Assembly (NCBI GenBank): GCA_022340565.1
Contig: JAJDNR010000026.1
Coordinates: 1-64,000 of the forward strand
Direction: 5' to 3'
Length of the DNA: 64,000 bases
Origin: Desulfofustis sp.
GTDB taxonomy: Bacteria > Desulfobacterota > Desulfobulbia > Desulfobulbales > Desulfocapsaceae
Part shown: in pieces, positions 20,493 through 31,170 of the stretch
Position numbering within the stretch: the stretch's first letter is position 1
How the letters are laid out: each line of letters begins with the position of its first letter
The notes under the pieces: generated by a model
The model's input: the letters and a program-made list of their open reading frames with translations, nothing else
Told to the model about the DNA's origin: nothing
The model's database searches: none
Made by a program: the position numbers and the translations under genes

Positions 20493-21883
20493 TGCAGCCG
20501 GGAGACAAATCCAACAGCGCAGCTCGTTCGCTGTTTCCAATGTTCGAGGACACCTTCAGGCGCGCGATGTCTCCCATCGAGGAATTTCTGCATCGGGAAT
20601 CGACCTCGGGGATCCTGCTGATGGTCTGTGTCACTGTTGCGTTGGTCACCGCAAACAGTCCGCTCTATCCGGCCTACGATGCATTTTTGCATGCTGAATT
20701 GACGATCTCCACCCCCGTTTTCTCCATATCCCACTCTATCCATCACTGGATCAACGACGGGTTGATGGCGCTGTTCTTTTTTGTGATCGGGCTCGAGGTC
20801 AAACGGGAAATTCTGATCGGAGAACTCTCCAATCTCCGCCAGGCTGTCCTGCCGATAGGGGCAGCGATCGGAGGAATGGTCGTTCCCGCCGGGTGCTTCC
20901 TTCTTTTCAATCCTGCAGGAGACACGGCCGCCGGCTGGGGCATACCGATGGCGACCGATATCGCCTTTGCAGTCGGTATCATCGCCCTGCTGGGTTCGCG
21001 GGTACCGAGACCGCTGGTCGCCATGCTGCTGGCGCTGGCGATTGTCGATGATATCGGTGCGGTCCTGGTCATCGCGCTGTTCTACACCGATGCCATCCAC
21101 ACCGGTCCCCTGCTGTTCTCGGCACTGTGTCTGATTCTGCTGACCGCTGCCAATCTTGTGGGGATCAGAAGGCCCCTGCCGTATGCCATTCTGGGCATCA
21201 TACTCTGGCTCGCGATGATGGAATCGGGCATCCACGCGACCCTAGCCGGAGTTCTCGCGGCCTTTGCCGTGCCGGCCCGCTCCTCCAGCGACGCCCAACA
21301 GTTCTCCGCGGCCATCACCTCTCTGGCTGCAGATTTCAGAGCTCAGATCAATATCGTGTCAGGACCGGGCCGGCTGAACGTTCTCAGGAACAGTCAGAAA
21401 CAGGCGATCCTGCAGTCAATCGAAGACAGCGTGCACCATATGGAGAGCCCGCTGCAGCGCATGGAACACGGGCTTCATAGCTGGGTATCGTTTCTGATTA
21501 TCCCGGTTTTTGCTCTGGCCAACGCCGGCATACCGATCGATTTCGGCCGTCTTGACGAGATCGTGACCCATCCGGTTACCATCGGCGTCCTGGTCGGTCT
21601 GCTTGCCGGCAAAGTGATCGGTGTCGCGCTCAGTTCATGGCTGATTGTAGCTTTCGGACTCAGTGATCTGCCGGAAGGGGTTACGTTTATGCAGATCATC
21701 GGGATCGGTTTCCTCGCGGGCATCGGTTTTACGATGTCGATATTCATCGCATCGCTTGGCTTCGCAGCACATCCTGATTACCTGCTCAACGCCAAAATCG
21801 GCATCGTGTTCGCTTCGGTCGCAGCAGGCCTTGCCGGATATTCATGGCTGCGAGGGTCCACCCGTGAGTCCGCTGTCCAGTGA
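20489..21883 (+). CDS. nhaA: Na+/H+ antiporter NhaA
   Basis: GLEVKREILIGELS, GWGIPMATDIAFAVGI, LAIVDDIGAVLVIALFYT, GIGFTMSIFIASLGF. Confidence 0.96.
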   Translation: MMQPGDKSNSAARSLFPMFEDTFRRAMSPIEEFLHRESTSGILLMVCVTVALVTANSPLYPAYDAFLHAELTISTPVFSISHSIHHWINDGLMALFFFVIGLEVKREILIGELSNLRQAVLPIGAAIGGMVVPAGCFLLFNPAGDTAAGWGIPMATDIAFAVGIIALLGSRVPRPLVAMLLALAIVDDIGAVLVIALFYTDAIHTGPLLFSALCLILLTAANLVGIRRPLPYAILGIILWLAMMESGIHATLAGVLAAFAVPARSSSDAQQFSAAITSLAADFRAQINIVSGPGRLNVLRNSQKQAILQSIEDSVHHMESPLQRMEHGLHSWVSFLIIPVFALANAGIPIDFGRLDEIVTHPVTIGVLVGLLAGKVIGVALSSWLIVAFGLSDLPEGVTFMQIIGIGFLAGIGFTMSIFIASLGFAAHPDYLLNAKIGIVFASVAAGLAGYSWLRGSTRESAVQ

Positions 21884-22118
21884 TCGGCGTCGATGCCCTC
21901 GCGGCAGGCAGTGACCGCACACCGATGAGAGCATCTTCAGAAATATTTTTTTCTTTCCGTAAATCGCCGTATTTACGAATTCGACCATATTTTTTATAAT
22001 AATTTCAAATAAATATATACTTCCATTTTTTATGCACAATTTACAGAGAACGTGTTACGTTCACTATTTATTCGCGTATTCCCCCTCCGTTCAGCACATG
22101 CCCGAGGAGTAAATTCTT

Positions 22119-23039
22119 ATGCACAGACTATTCTGCCGGTTGCTGTTCTGTTCCCTCTTGGGCCTGTCCGGATGCGGTCCTGCAACGATCAACCAAGCAG
22201 TGAAGGATGAGCAGAGCCCCCTTGATTCGAGGCAGATCTTCGACATCGTTTCCGGCAACTCGCTGATCATGCTGGCCCCAAATTTCTCCGGCACCGTATA
22301 CTTCGACGAGAATGGATTGCTTTCGGCGGTAGACAACCAGGACCAGCGCGATATCGGCACGTGGGATGTCAACGATCAAGACCAGCTCTGCATGAAATTC
22401 AAGCTCTGGTACTATGGGGATACGAAATGTTATCGTGTGTTCAATGATGAACAGGAGGAGAAGCTTTCTTTCTTCACAACCAACGGGGCTGCCTATTATA
22501 CCGCCGTGAGCGTCGCCGGTGACCCGGCGTCTCTTGCCTCCCGCCTCGGCACCTCCTCCTCGCCCCGTTCGGTCCGCAAGCAGTACTCCGACTCCGACAG
22601 CAGCGGGCGGACCAGTCCGTCATCACAACAAGCTGCATCGGCAGACAGGAGCGAGATCACCGTATCGCCCTCGACAAGCGATGACACCGAAAAGACGGTA
22701 AAGCGCCTGGCCGGGGACTGTCCCGGGTGCAAACTTGCCGGCCTCGACCTGAGAGAGACGTCTCTGATCAAAGCCAACCTGCAGGATGCCGACCTGTCGG
22801 GAGCCGATCTCCGTTATGCGAATCTGCGCCGGGCGAATCTCAAGGGTGCCAATCTCGAAGGGGCCAACCTTACCCACGCGAACCTGCCGGGAGCAGATCT
22901 GACCGGGGCCAACTTAAGAAACTGCGACCTGACGGGCGCCAACCTGCTGCTCGCCAATTTTACCGATGCAGATACGGCCGGGGCCAATTTCACCAACGCC
23001 AATCTTGAAAGAATCATAGGATTGAACAGACAACAATGA
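22119..23039 (+). CDS. lipoprotein with DUF995-like N-terminal region and C-terminal pentapeptide repeats
   Basis: Lipobox LGLSGCG; GTVYFDENGLL...DIGTWDVNDQDQLCMKF...CYRVF; Ser-rich linker; A(D/N)LXX repeats (KANLQDADLSGADLRYANLRRANLKGANLEGANL...). Confidence 0.85.
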   Translation: MHRLFCRLLFCSLLGLSGCGPATINQAVKDEQSPLDSRQIFDIVSGNSLIMLAPNFSGTVYFDENGLLSAVDNQDQRDIGTWDVNDQDQLCMKFKLWYYGDTKCYRVFNDEQEEKLSFFTTNGAAYYTAVSVAGDPASLASRLGTSSSPRSVRKQYSDSDSSGRTSPSSQQAASADRSEITVSPSTSDDTEKTVKRLAGDCPGCKLAGLDLRETSLIKANLQDADLSGADLRYANLRRANLKGANLEGANLTHANLPGADLTGANLRNCDLTGANLLLANFTDADTAGANFTNANLERIIGLNRQQ

Positions 23040-26000
23040 GCGCAGGATTCGTTCATCTCCATGTCCATACCCAGCACAGTCTCCTCGATGGGGCGATTCA
23101 GGTTCCCGAACTGCTGAAGAAATGCAGCGAGTATCAGATGGACGCGGTGGCCGTCACCGACCACGGTGCAATGTACGGGGCGCTGGAATTTTTTGTTAAG
23201 GCGAAAAAGGCCGGTATCAAACCGATCGTCGGCTGCGAGTTCTATATCGCCCAGGGGAGCAGAACCGACAAATCCACCGGAGATGCTGGTGTGGCTTATC
23301 ATCTGATACTTCTGGCGATGAACTATCAGGGCTACCGCCATCTGATGAAGCTTTCCAGCATTGCCCAGTTCGAGGGCTTTTACTACAAGCCCCGCATCGA
23401 CAAAGAGGTCCTCAGACAATACAGCGGTGACCTCATCGCCCTCAGTGCCTGCCTGCACGGCGAGGTGCCCTGGCTCATATCCCATGACCGCTTCGACGAA
23501 GCGCGGGAGGCTGCCCGGGAAATGCAGGCATTGTTCGGTGACCGTTACTACTTCGAACTCCAGGAAAACGGCATCGACGAGCAGCAGGTCGTCAACCGGG
23601 GCCTGCTGAAACTCAGCAAAGAGCTCGGCATCAAGGTCCTGGCCACCAATGATTGCCATTATCTGAACAAGGAAGAAGCCCACGCCCATGAGGTGCTTCT
23701 CTGTATCCAGACCGGCAAGACCATCAACGACCCAAAGCGATTCAAATTCTCTTCGGATGATTTCTTCTTCAAGTCGCCGGACGAGATGAAGCGGACCTTC
23801 CATTACTGCCCCGAGGCGATTTCCAACACCGTCGAGGTGGCCGAACGCTGCAATCTCGATATCGAGTTTGGACGCTACCATTTCCCCAACTTCCCGCTCC
23901 CCGAGGGTGATACCCTGGAATCGATGTTCTCCCGCGCCTGCCATGAGGGTCTCAAGCAGCGCTTCGCGGCGATGCGCAGAAAAGGACCGCTGACACCGGA
24001 AGTTGAGAAGCAGTACCGTGAACGACTGGACATGGAGATCGGGGTTATCAACGAAATGGGGTTTTCCGGCTACTTCCTGATCGTCGCCGACTTCATCAAC
24101 TGGGCCAAAGACCACGACATCCCGGTCGGTCCCGGCAGAGGTTCCGGTGCCGGCAGCCTTGCCGCCTACTGCATGTCAATTACCGATATCGATCCAATCC
24201 CCTACGGACTGATCTTCGAACGGTTTCTCAATATCGAAAGAAAATCGATGCCGGACTTCGATATCGATTTCTGCATGGAACGCCGCGGTGAAGTTCTCGA
24301 CTATGTCCGCAGCAAATACGGCGGCAGCGAACACGTCGCCCAGATTATCACCTACGGCTCGATGAAGGCCCGGGGCGTTATCAGAGATGTCGGACGGGCT
24401 CTTGACATCCCGTTCGGCGAGGTCGACAGGATCGCCAAGCTGGTTCCCGAGGAATTGGGGATGACTATCGATAAGGCAATCAACCAGGAGCCGAAATTGC
24501 TCGAAGCTGCAGACCTGGATCCGCGCATCGACGAACTTCTGAGGGTTTCGCGCACGCTCGAAGGTCTCGCCCGGCACACCTCGACCCACGCCGCGGGCGT
24601 CGTCGTGTCACCGGAACCGATAACCGAGTACCTGCCGGTTTGCAGGGGCAAGGAAAACGAGACGATTACCCAGTACGATATGAAGCACACCGAGATGACC
24701 GGACTCATCAAGTTCGATTTCCTGGGGCTGAAAACCCTGACGGTCATCAAAAAGGCGCTCGGTCACATTAAAATCGACTGCGGCAAGGATCTCGACATGT
24801 CAGCCATCGACATGGCCGATCAGAAAACCTACAAACTTCTGTGCAGCGGCAACTCGCTCGGCATCTTTCAGCTGGAAAGCAGCGGCATGCGTGAACTGCT
24901 GATGAAAATGGCGCCGGAGCAATTCAGCGATCTGATCGCCCTCGTTGCGCTCTACCGTCCGGGGCCGCTCGAGTCAGGCATGGTGGACACCTTCGTCAGC
25001 ACCAAGCACGGCCATCAGGAAGCCCACTACGTCCTGCCGCAGCTCGAACCGATCCTGGAGGAAACATACGGGGTTATCGTATACCAGGAGCAGGTCATGA
25101 AAATTGCCAACGTGCTGGCAAACTACTCGCTCGGCGATGCCGATATCCTCAGACGGGCCATGGGTAAAAAGATTCCCGAGGTCATGGAGGCCGAGAAAGA
25201 GAAGTTCATGGCAGGCGCCAGGGAAAATCGCATCGATCAGGACAAGGCCGCATATATCTTTGACCTGATGGCAAAATTCGCCGGGTACGGGTTCAACAAA
25301 TCCCACTCCGCGGCCTATGCGCTGATCGCCTACCAGACCGCCTATCTCAAAGCCCACTACCCCGCCCAGTTCATGGCCGCACTGCTGTCATGCGACATGA
25401 ACAATACCGACAAGGTTGTTGCCTACATCAACGAATGCCGGGAGCATCACATCGAAGTACTGCCTCCCGACATCAACGAAAGCGTGCAGGATTTCAGCGT
25501 CCACGAGGACCGTATCCGTTTCGGTCTGGCCGCGGTCAAGAATGTCGGTGAGGCGGCATTGGCAAGCATCATCCGGGAACGCGAAGAAAACGGCAAATTT
25601 ACGTCACTGGTGGATTTCTGCAACCGGGTCCATTCGGCCAGCGTCAACAATCGGGTAATCGAGAGTCTGATCAAGTCGGGATCGTTCGATTCCCTCGGCT
25701 GCAGACGATCACAGCTGCTCGCCGTTCTGCCGAAAGCCATGGACCAGGCAAAAGCCTATCACCGTGACCGGATGAGCGGACAGATGTCGCTGCTCTCGCT
25801 TGCCGGAGGCTCACCCGCAACCGCTGTCGCGAATATCGCCCTGCCCGATATCGAGGAGTGGCCGCAACGGGAAAAACTTATTTACGAGAAGGAGACGGTG
25901 GGATTTTACATAACCGGGCATCCCCTGGAATCGGCCATCGATGAGATCAGGACGATTACCGATTCCGACATTGCCGGTCTGAGCAATTTCAACGACGGGC

Positions 26001-26551
26001 AGCCGGTGAGAATCGGCGGACTCATCCGCAACCTTCGCCAACTCAAATCAAAGCGCGGCGAGCCAATGGCCTTCGTGACCGTCGAGGATATCCTGGAAAC
26101 CGTCGAAGTACTGGTTTTCCCGGAAGCCTACGCAGGCTGTTACCAGCTCTTGAACACCCCCGACCCGATCATCGTCAAAGGCACCATTCAGAAGAGCGAC
26201 CAGGGAATCAAGATCGTCGCCGATGACATCGATCTGCTGCCCGAGGCCCGGCTTAAATACACCGTCGCTGTCCACGCCAAGCTCAGGGCGGACACTATCA
26301 GCAGGCTGCGGCTCGAAGAACTCAAGGAAATCCTGTTCAACAACCACGGAGCCTGCCCTTTCTCGATCACCCTGCATTTTGCCGGCGAGGGTGAGGTGGA
26401 TGTGGAGATCAACAAGGATTTCAGCGTCAGGCCCTGCCGGGAAATGACCGTCAGCGTCACCGAGCTGTTCGGCTACAACCCGCTCTCATTCGTGAAAAAG
26501 ACCCTCGAACCGGCACCCCGCAAGCGAAGCTACAAGCAGCAGACGAATTGA
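23036..26551 (+). CDS. dnaE: DNA polymerase III subunit alpha
   Basis: PHP start FVHLHVHTQHSLLDGAI, VGPGRGSGAGSLAAYCM, PDFDIDFCMERR, 1171 aa. Confidence 0.98.
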   Translation: MSAGFVHLHVHTQHSLLDGAIQVPELLKKCSEYQMDAVAVTDHGAMYGALEFFVKAKKAGIKPIVGCEFYIAQGSRTDKSTGDAGVAYHLILLAMNYQGYRHLMKLSSIAQFEGFYYKPRIDKEVLRQYSGDLIALSACLHGEVPWLISHDRFDEAREAAREMQALFGDRYYFELQENGIDEQQVVNRGLLKLSKELGIKVLATNDCHYLNKEEAHAHEVLLCIQTGKTINDPKRFKFSSDDFFFKSPDEMKRTFHYCPEAISNTVEVAERCNLDIEFGRYHFPNFPLPEGDTLESMFSRACHEGLKQRFAAMRRKGPLTPEVEKQYRERLDMEIGVINEMGFSGYFLIVADFINWAKDHDIPVGPGRGSGAGSLAAYCMSITDIDPIPYGLIFERFLNIERKSMPDFDIDFCMERRGEVLDYVRSKYGGSEHVAQIITYGSMKARGVIRDVGRALDIPFGEVDRIAKLVPEELGMTIDKAINQEPKLLEAADLDPRIDELLRVSRTLEGLARHTSTHAAGVVVSPEPITEYLPVCRGKENETITQYDMKHTEMTGLIKFDFLGLKTLTVIKKALGHIKIDCGKDLDMSAIDMADQKTYKLLCSGNSLGIFQLESSGMRELLMKMAPEQFSDLIALVALYRPGPLESGMVDTFVSTKHGHQEAHYVLPQLEPILEETYGVIVYQEQVMKIANVLANYSLGDADILRRAMGKKIPEVMEAEKEKFMAGARENRIDQDKAAYIFDLMAKFAGYGFNKSHSAAYALIAYQTAYLKAHYPAQFMAALLSCDMNNTDKVVAYINECREHHIEVLPPDINESVQDFSVHEDRIRFGLAAVKNVGEAALASIIREREENGKFTSLVDFCNRVHSASVNNRVIESLIKSGSFDSLGCRRSQLLAVLPKAMDQAKAYHRDRMSGQMSLLSLAGGSPATAVANIALPDIEEWPQREKLIYEKETVGFYITGHPLESAIDEIRTITDSDIAGLSNFNDGQPVRIGGLIRNLRQLKSKRGEPMAFVTVEDILETVEVLVFPEAYAGCYQLLNTPDPIIVKGTIQKSDQGIKIVADDIDLLPEARLKYTVAVHAKLRADTISRLRLEELKEILFNNHGACPFSITLHFAGEGEVDVEINKDFSVRPCREMTVSVTELFGYNPLSFVKKTLEPAPRKRSYKQQTN

Positions 26552-26656
26552 GATTAAACTGTTGCTCAGAGGAGTTGAATGCGTTGCTCCATTTCTTGAA
26601 AAGCAGAAACCACTGACATAAGACAAGTTCGGGGAAGGAAGCGGACGCAGGTGGCA

Positions 26657-26822
26657 GCAGTGGCGCCGTGTTTCAGACTGCATCGCGGAGGCCAGCCGGG
26701 GCGGTGAACATGGTTTGCTACGGGCCGGAGGCGTAGGCAGCGAAGCTGCCGTATCCCGGAGCAATGTTCACCGTCACGGCGAACAGGCCGCAGAGCCGCA
26801 GGCTGAAATATGGCGCCACTGC
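26657..26822 (+). other. ~166-nt highly structured element (candidate ncRNA, folded repeat or MITE-like insertion)
   Basis: 20-bp terminal stem GCAGTGGCGCCGTGTTTCAG (26657-26676) / CTGAAATATGGCGCCACTGC (26803-26822), complementary with two G.U pairs on + strand; nested 10-bp perfect stem CGGTGAACAT (26702-26711)/ATGTTCACCG (26764-26773); apical GGCAGC-gaa-GCTGCC (26736-26750). Confidence 0.6.
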
Positions 26823-26875
26823 GTATCCCGGATCTGTTTCTATCTTTAATCGATACTGATCGCGCCGGTGTCAGG

Positions 26876-28288
26876 CTACAGGATAAACCGGCTCAAGTCC
26901 TGGTCCTCGGCGATATTCTGCAGCTGGCTGCGGACGTAGGCGGCGCTGATAACGAACCGCTGGTCGTCGGTTTCAGATGCATCGAACGACAGATTGTCGA
27001 GCACCCGCTCCATCACCGTGTGCAGTCTGCGGGCGCCGATTTCCTCGGTGTTCTCGTTCACATGGACGGCGATCCGGGCCATTTCCTCGATGGCGTCATC
27101 CTCGAAGACGAGCTCGATGCCCTCGGTCTCCATCAGTGCGATATACTGCTTGGTGAGCGCATTCTCCGGTTCGGTGAGGATGCGCACGAACTCCTCCATG
27201 CCCAGCGAATCGAGTTCCACCCGGATCGGGAAACGACCCTGCAGTTCAGGTACCAGATCTGACGGTTTGGAAACGTAAAACGCGCCGGAGGCGATGAACA
27301 GGATGTGATCGGTTTTCACCATACCGTGTTTGGTGTTTACCGTCGTACCCTCGACGATCGGCAGCAGATCCCGCTGAACCCCTTCTCGCGACACGTCGGG
27401 CCCGTGGGTGCCGTGTCTCGATGCGATCTTGTCGATTTCGTCAAGAAAGATGATACCCGACTCCTCGGTCCGTTTCAGCGCCTCTTTCATGACCTTGTCC
27501 ATATCGATGAGCCGCTCCATCTCCTGCTGCTTGAGCGCCTCCATCGCATCGGGTATCTTCAGTTTGCGCTCTTTCTTCTTGCGCGGAAACATCTTGCTGA
27601 AGGCATCCTGAAGATTGGACTGCATGTCCTCGAGCCCGGACGTCGTCATGATTTCGACCATCGGCATCGACTTGGGTTCATCGAGGGTCAGTTCCACCTC
27701 ACGCTCGTTGAATTTACCGTCCCTCAGCATCTGTCTGAGTTTTTCACGGGTCGAGGACTCGTGTTCTCGGGCCGCTGGGACGCCGGCCCCTTTCTGGTTT
27801 ACCAGCGTAAAGGACCCATTGCCTTCCGGCCCGGAACTGGATAGCGGGCTCGACTTCCCCGGACCCGGGGGGAGCAGCAGATCGAGGATTTTGTCCTCGG
27901 CCTGTGCCTCGGCGATGCCCCGTAGCCGCTGCTTCTCCTCGGACTTGACCATGCCGATGGCGATTTCGACCAGATCCCTGATCATCGACTCGACATCACG
28001 TCCGACATAACCGACTTCGGTGAATTTCGACGCTTCCACCTTCAGGAACGGCGACTCTGCAAGGATTGCCAGGCGCCGTGCGATCTCCGTCTTGCCGACG
28101 CCGGTGGGTCCGATCATGATGATATTCTTCGGTGCAATTTCCTCCCTGAGCGGGGACGAAACCTGGCGCCTGCGCCAGCGGTTGCGCAGGGCAATGGCCA
28201 CCGAGCGCTTGGCGTCTTTCTGACCGACGATGAATTTATCGAGAGCGGCAACCGTCTCCCGCGGAGTTAACGACTGTATCTTTTTCAT
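26876..28288 (-). CDS. hslU: ATP-dependent protease ATPase subunit HslU
   Basis: [60 protein letters not shown]. Confidence 0.97.
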   Translation of the reverse strand: MKKIQSLTPRETVAALDKFIVGQKDAKRSVAIALRNRWRRRQVSSPLREEIAPKNIIMIGPTGVGKTEIARRLAILAESPFLKVEASKFTEVGYVGRDVESMIRDLVEIAIGMVKSEEKQRLRGIAEAQAEDKILDLLLPPGPGKSSPLSSSGPEGNGSFTLVNQKGAGVPAAREHESSTREKLRQMLRDGKFNEREVELTLDEPKSMPMVEIMTTSGLEDMQSNLQDAFSKMFPRKKKERKLKIPDAMEALKQQEMERLIDMDKVMKEALKRTEESGIIFLDEIDKIASRHGTHGPDVSREGVQRDLLPIVEGTTVNTKHGMVKTDHILFIASGAFYVSKPSDLVPELQGRFPIRVELDSLGMEEFVRILTEPENALTKQYIALMETEGIELVFEDDAIEEMARIAVHVNENTEEIGARRLHTVMERVLDNLSFDASETDDQRFVISAAYVRSQLQNIAEDQDLSRFIL

Positions 28289-28815
28289 AGTTTTTCAAAA
28301 ACGGCTGACTGGTTGGTAAATACACAGATAGATCCGGCAATCTCCATCGCGGTTCGGCAGATCTCTTCGGCTTCAAGGTCGCTCTTACGGACCAGTGCAA
28401 GGGCCGCGGCGTGGGCATACGGCCCGCCCGAGCCGATTGCGAGGACTCCGGAATCCGGCTCGATCACGTCCCCATTCCCGGAGATGAGCAGCGAGTGGTC
28501 CCTGTCGACAGCAATAAGCATGGCTTCCAGCCGTCGCAGCATGCGGTCGGTGCGCCAGTCCTTGGCAAGTTCAACTGCCGAACGCATCAGATTTCCATTG
28601 TACTGCTCGAGTTTCGCCTCAAATTTGTCGAACAGCGTAAAGGCATCGGCAGTGGCGCCTGCGAATCCGCAGATAACCTGATCGTGATAGAGTCGGCGAA
28701 CTTTCCTGGCATTATGCTTGATCACGGTGTTTCCCAGCGACACCTGCCCGTCCCCGGCCACAACCACTTGACCCTTGTGCCGCACCGATAAAATCGTCGT
28801 CGATCGGATTTTCAT
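28285..28815 (-). CDS. hslV: ATP-dependent protease subunit HslV
   Basis: [42 protein letters not shown]; 4-nt overlap with hslU. Confidence 0.97.
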   Translation of the reverse strand: MKIRSTTILSVRHKGQVVVAGDGQVSLGNTVIKHNARKVRRLYHDQVICGFAGATADAFTLFDKFEAKLEQYNGNLMRSAVELAKDWRTDRMLRRLEAMLIAVDRDHSLLISGNGDVIEPDSGVLAIGSGGPYAHAAALALVRKSDLEAEEICRTAMEIAGSICVFTNQSAVFEKL

Positions 28816-28865
28816 CCTCAAAACTCCTGCTTCGTGCCTGGGCACGTTCCCTGTGCTTATGTATC

Positions 28866-29789
28866 TTAACGCTTCGTGTTAGTCAGCGGGTGCGCTCTAT
28901 CGTAAATCTCGGTTATGTGATCGAGGGTGAGATGGGTATATTTCTGCGTGGTGGACAGGCTCGCATGACCAAGCAGTTCCTGGACTGATCGCAGATCCGC
29001 ACCCATTTCCAGAAGATGGGTCGCAAACGAGTGGCGCAGCGCATGCGGGGTCACCGGAATCTGGATGCCCGCACGCTGGCCGTAGAATGCGACGAACCGT
29101 TCGATACTCCGGGTGGTGAGTCTTCCGCCACGATGATTGATGAACAGTGCCCGGTCGTCGATCTTTCTGCCTTTTTCGATAGCGGCGAGGATCAGGTGCG
29201 ACCGTTCACCCCGCTGATATCTGGTTATCGCCTCGATGGCCGGTCCGCCCACAGGCACCAGCCGTTCCTTGTTTCCTTTGCCCCTCACCCTAAGCATTTC
29301 CGAACTCAAATCAAGATCGTCAAGATCGGTCGAAACCAGTTCTGCAACGCGGATTCCGGTTGAATAGAGCATTTCCAGAATGGCCCGGTCTCGATGTTTG
29401 AAGCGATCCTGATCCATTGGTGCATCGAGCAGCAGAAAGGTCTGGTCGACGGTCAGAAACCCGGGGATACGTTTGCCGATCTTCGGTCCAGCTATGCCGC
29501 TGAGCGGGTCATGACCGACAATCCGCTCACGCTGCATGAACTTGATGAATGAGCGCAGTGCCGAAAGTTTCCGGGCTACCGTCGCCGCCTCGTTTATCCC
29601 GTGCAGGCTCCTGATGTAGCTTCGCACATGTGCGGGTTCGATCTGCTCCACCCCGTCAAGGTTATTATTACAGCTCTGAAATTCGAGCAGATCGTGACGA
29701 TAGCCGGATACGGTATGACTCGAATAGCCTTTTTCGTTTTCCAGCCAGCTGCAGAACAGCGCTATTGCCTCCGTCAGATTCATCCGCAA
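28866..29789 (-). CDS. xerC: tyrosine recombinase XerC
   Basis: R-H-x-x-R-H-Y catalytic signature: [47 protein letters not shown]. Confidence 0.95.
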   Translation of the reverse strand: MRMNLTEAIALFCSWLENEKGYSSHTVSGYRHDLLEFQSCNNNLDGVEQIEPAHVRSYIRSLHGINEAATVARKLSALRSFIKFMQRERIVGHDPLSGIAGPKIGKRIPGFLTVDQTFLLLDAPMDQDRFKHRDRAILEMLYSTGIRVAELVSTDLDDLDLSSEMLRVRGKGNKERLVPVGGPAIEAITRYQRGERSHLILAAIEKGRKIDDRALFINHRGGRLTTRSIERFVAFYGQRAGIQIPVTPHALRHSFATHLLEMGADLRSVQELLGHASLSTTQKYTHLTLDHITEIYDRAHPLTNTKR

Positions 29790-29827
29790 ATCATTCCGCT
29801 TTCTCTTTCCGGCACGTGCCGCCGATA

Positions 29828-29852
29828 ATCAGCGCTTGCACACAGCGCTGAT
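29828..29852. promoter_or_regulatory. palindrome in the divergent xerC/xseB intergenic region
   Basis: Perfect 9-bp inverted repeat ATCAGCGCT-tgcacac-AGCGCTGAT. Confidence 0.5.
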
Positions 29853-29941
29853 CGTGTGGTATTCAGCGTCCAGTATAATCAGCCACCACTGTTTTTCAAT
29901 CTGACCGGTGCATTAACCGTTATCCCCTGCTTCCTCTCGCC

Positions 29942-30175
29942 ATGGCCAAAAAAACCTTTGAATCAGCCCTTTCCAGACTCGAGCAGATAACCGAAGAACT
30001 CGAGCAAGGCGATCTCAGTCTCGAAGACAGTCTGAAAAAATTCGACGAGGGTATTCAACTTACCGAGTTCTGTAATGCAAAGCTGACCGAAGCCAGAGCG
30101 CGGGTTGAGATTCTGCTCGAAAAAAACGGTAAGCTCGAGGCCGAACCGTTCGAGGAAGTCGACCCGGATGATTAA
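29942..30175 (+). CDS. xseB: exodeoxyribonuclease VII small subunit
   Basis: [54 protein letters not shown]. Confidence 0.96.
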   Translation: MAKKTFESALSRLEQITEELEQGDLSLEDSLKKFDEGIQLTEFCNAKLTEARARVEILLEKNGKLEAEPFEEVDPDD

Positions 30176-31058
30176 AGAGTACCTGCAGGCCAGAAGGACA
30201 CTGGTCGAAAACCGGCTCGAAGCACTGATGTTCCGGGTCGACGGGCCCTTCAAGGATATCATCGAAGCGATGCGCTACAGCCTATTCGCGGGTGGCAAAC
30301 GGATCCGCCCGATTCTCTGCGTAGCGGCAGCCGAAGCGATCACCAGTGATGCAGAACTGCTGGACGAAATTCTCGACATCGGCTGCGCGATCGAATGCAT
30401 CCATACGTACTCACTGATCCATGACGATCTGCCAGCCATGGACGACGACACCCTCAGACGCGGCAAGCCAACCAACCATGTGCTGTTCGGCGAAGCCACA
30501 GCGATTCTCGCCGGCGACGGGTTACTCACCTTTGCCTTCGAACTGCTCTCTTCCCCTGCCGAGAAGATCGGTCCAGCGGCCCGCCTCCGGATCATCAACC
30601 TCGTTGCCCATGCAGCGGGCCCCGAGGGCATGGTGGGAGGCCAAGCACTCGACATTGCGGGGGAAAACACTGATTACCCGTTCACACATCTGAAGACCAT
30701 TCATAGCAGCAAAACCGGCGCACTGATCAAAGCCTCGATCGGAGCCGGCGCCATCGGCGCCGGTGCCGACCGGCGCCAGCTGGACGATCTGGTTCATTAC
30801 GGCGCGGCCATCGGCCTGGCTTTTCAGATCGTCGACGATCTGCTCGATGCGACATCGACAACCGAAATCCTTGGAAAATCGGCCGGCTCCGATAAGGTAA
30901 GGGGCAAAGCCACCTACCCCGGCTATTTCGGCATCGAGGAAACCAGAAATCGAGCCCGCAGCGCAGTGCGGGAAGCCACCGATGCCCTGAGTGGTTTCGG
31001 CAGCGAAGCGCTGCAACTCAGAGAGCTTGCCGAATACATCCAGCAGCGCACCTATTGA
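30168..31058 (+). CDS. ispA: polyprenyl synthetase (farnesyl/geranylgeranyl diphosphate synthase)
   Basis: [31 protein letters not shown] (first DDxxD), QIVDDLLD; start overlaps xseB stop (ATGATTAA). Confidence 0.94.
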   Translation: MIKEYLQARRTLVENRLEALMFRVDGPFKDIIEAMRYSLFAGGKRIRPILCVAAAEAITSDAELLDEILDIGCAIECIHTYSLIHDDLPAMDDDTLRRGKPTNHVLFGEATAILAGDGLLTFAFELLSSPAEKIGPAARLRIINLVAHAAGPEGMVGGQALDIAGENTDYPFTHLKTIHSSKTGALIKASIGAGAIGAGADRRQLDDLVHYGAAIGLAFQIVDDLLDATSTTEILGKSAGSDKVRGKATYPGYFGIEETRNRARSAVREATDALSGFGSEALQLRELAEYIQQRTY

Positions 31059-31170
31059 CGATGCTGCTCAAGGTTGTCCGATAGTGGTTCTCATTCACAT
31101 TTTCTTTTACTGAAATCGATAATTGATTATGGTATAGCGAACCGACAAAACTTCAGTGTGGCATGATTGC

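Noticed and set aside
22814-24115. 433-aa ORF on - strand
   Set aside because: Antisense to the pentapeptide repeats and dnaE; its repetitive tail mirrors the pentapeptide DNA periodicity.
26657-26822. dnaE/hslU element as a simple bidirectional terminator
   Set aside because: No terminal U-tracts on either strand, and its nested multi-stem fold is larger than expected for a terminator; kept as an unexplained element instead.
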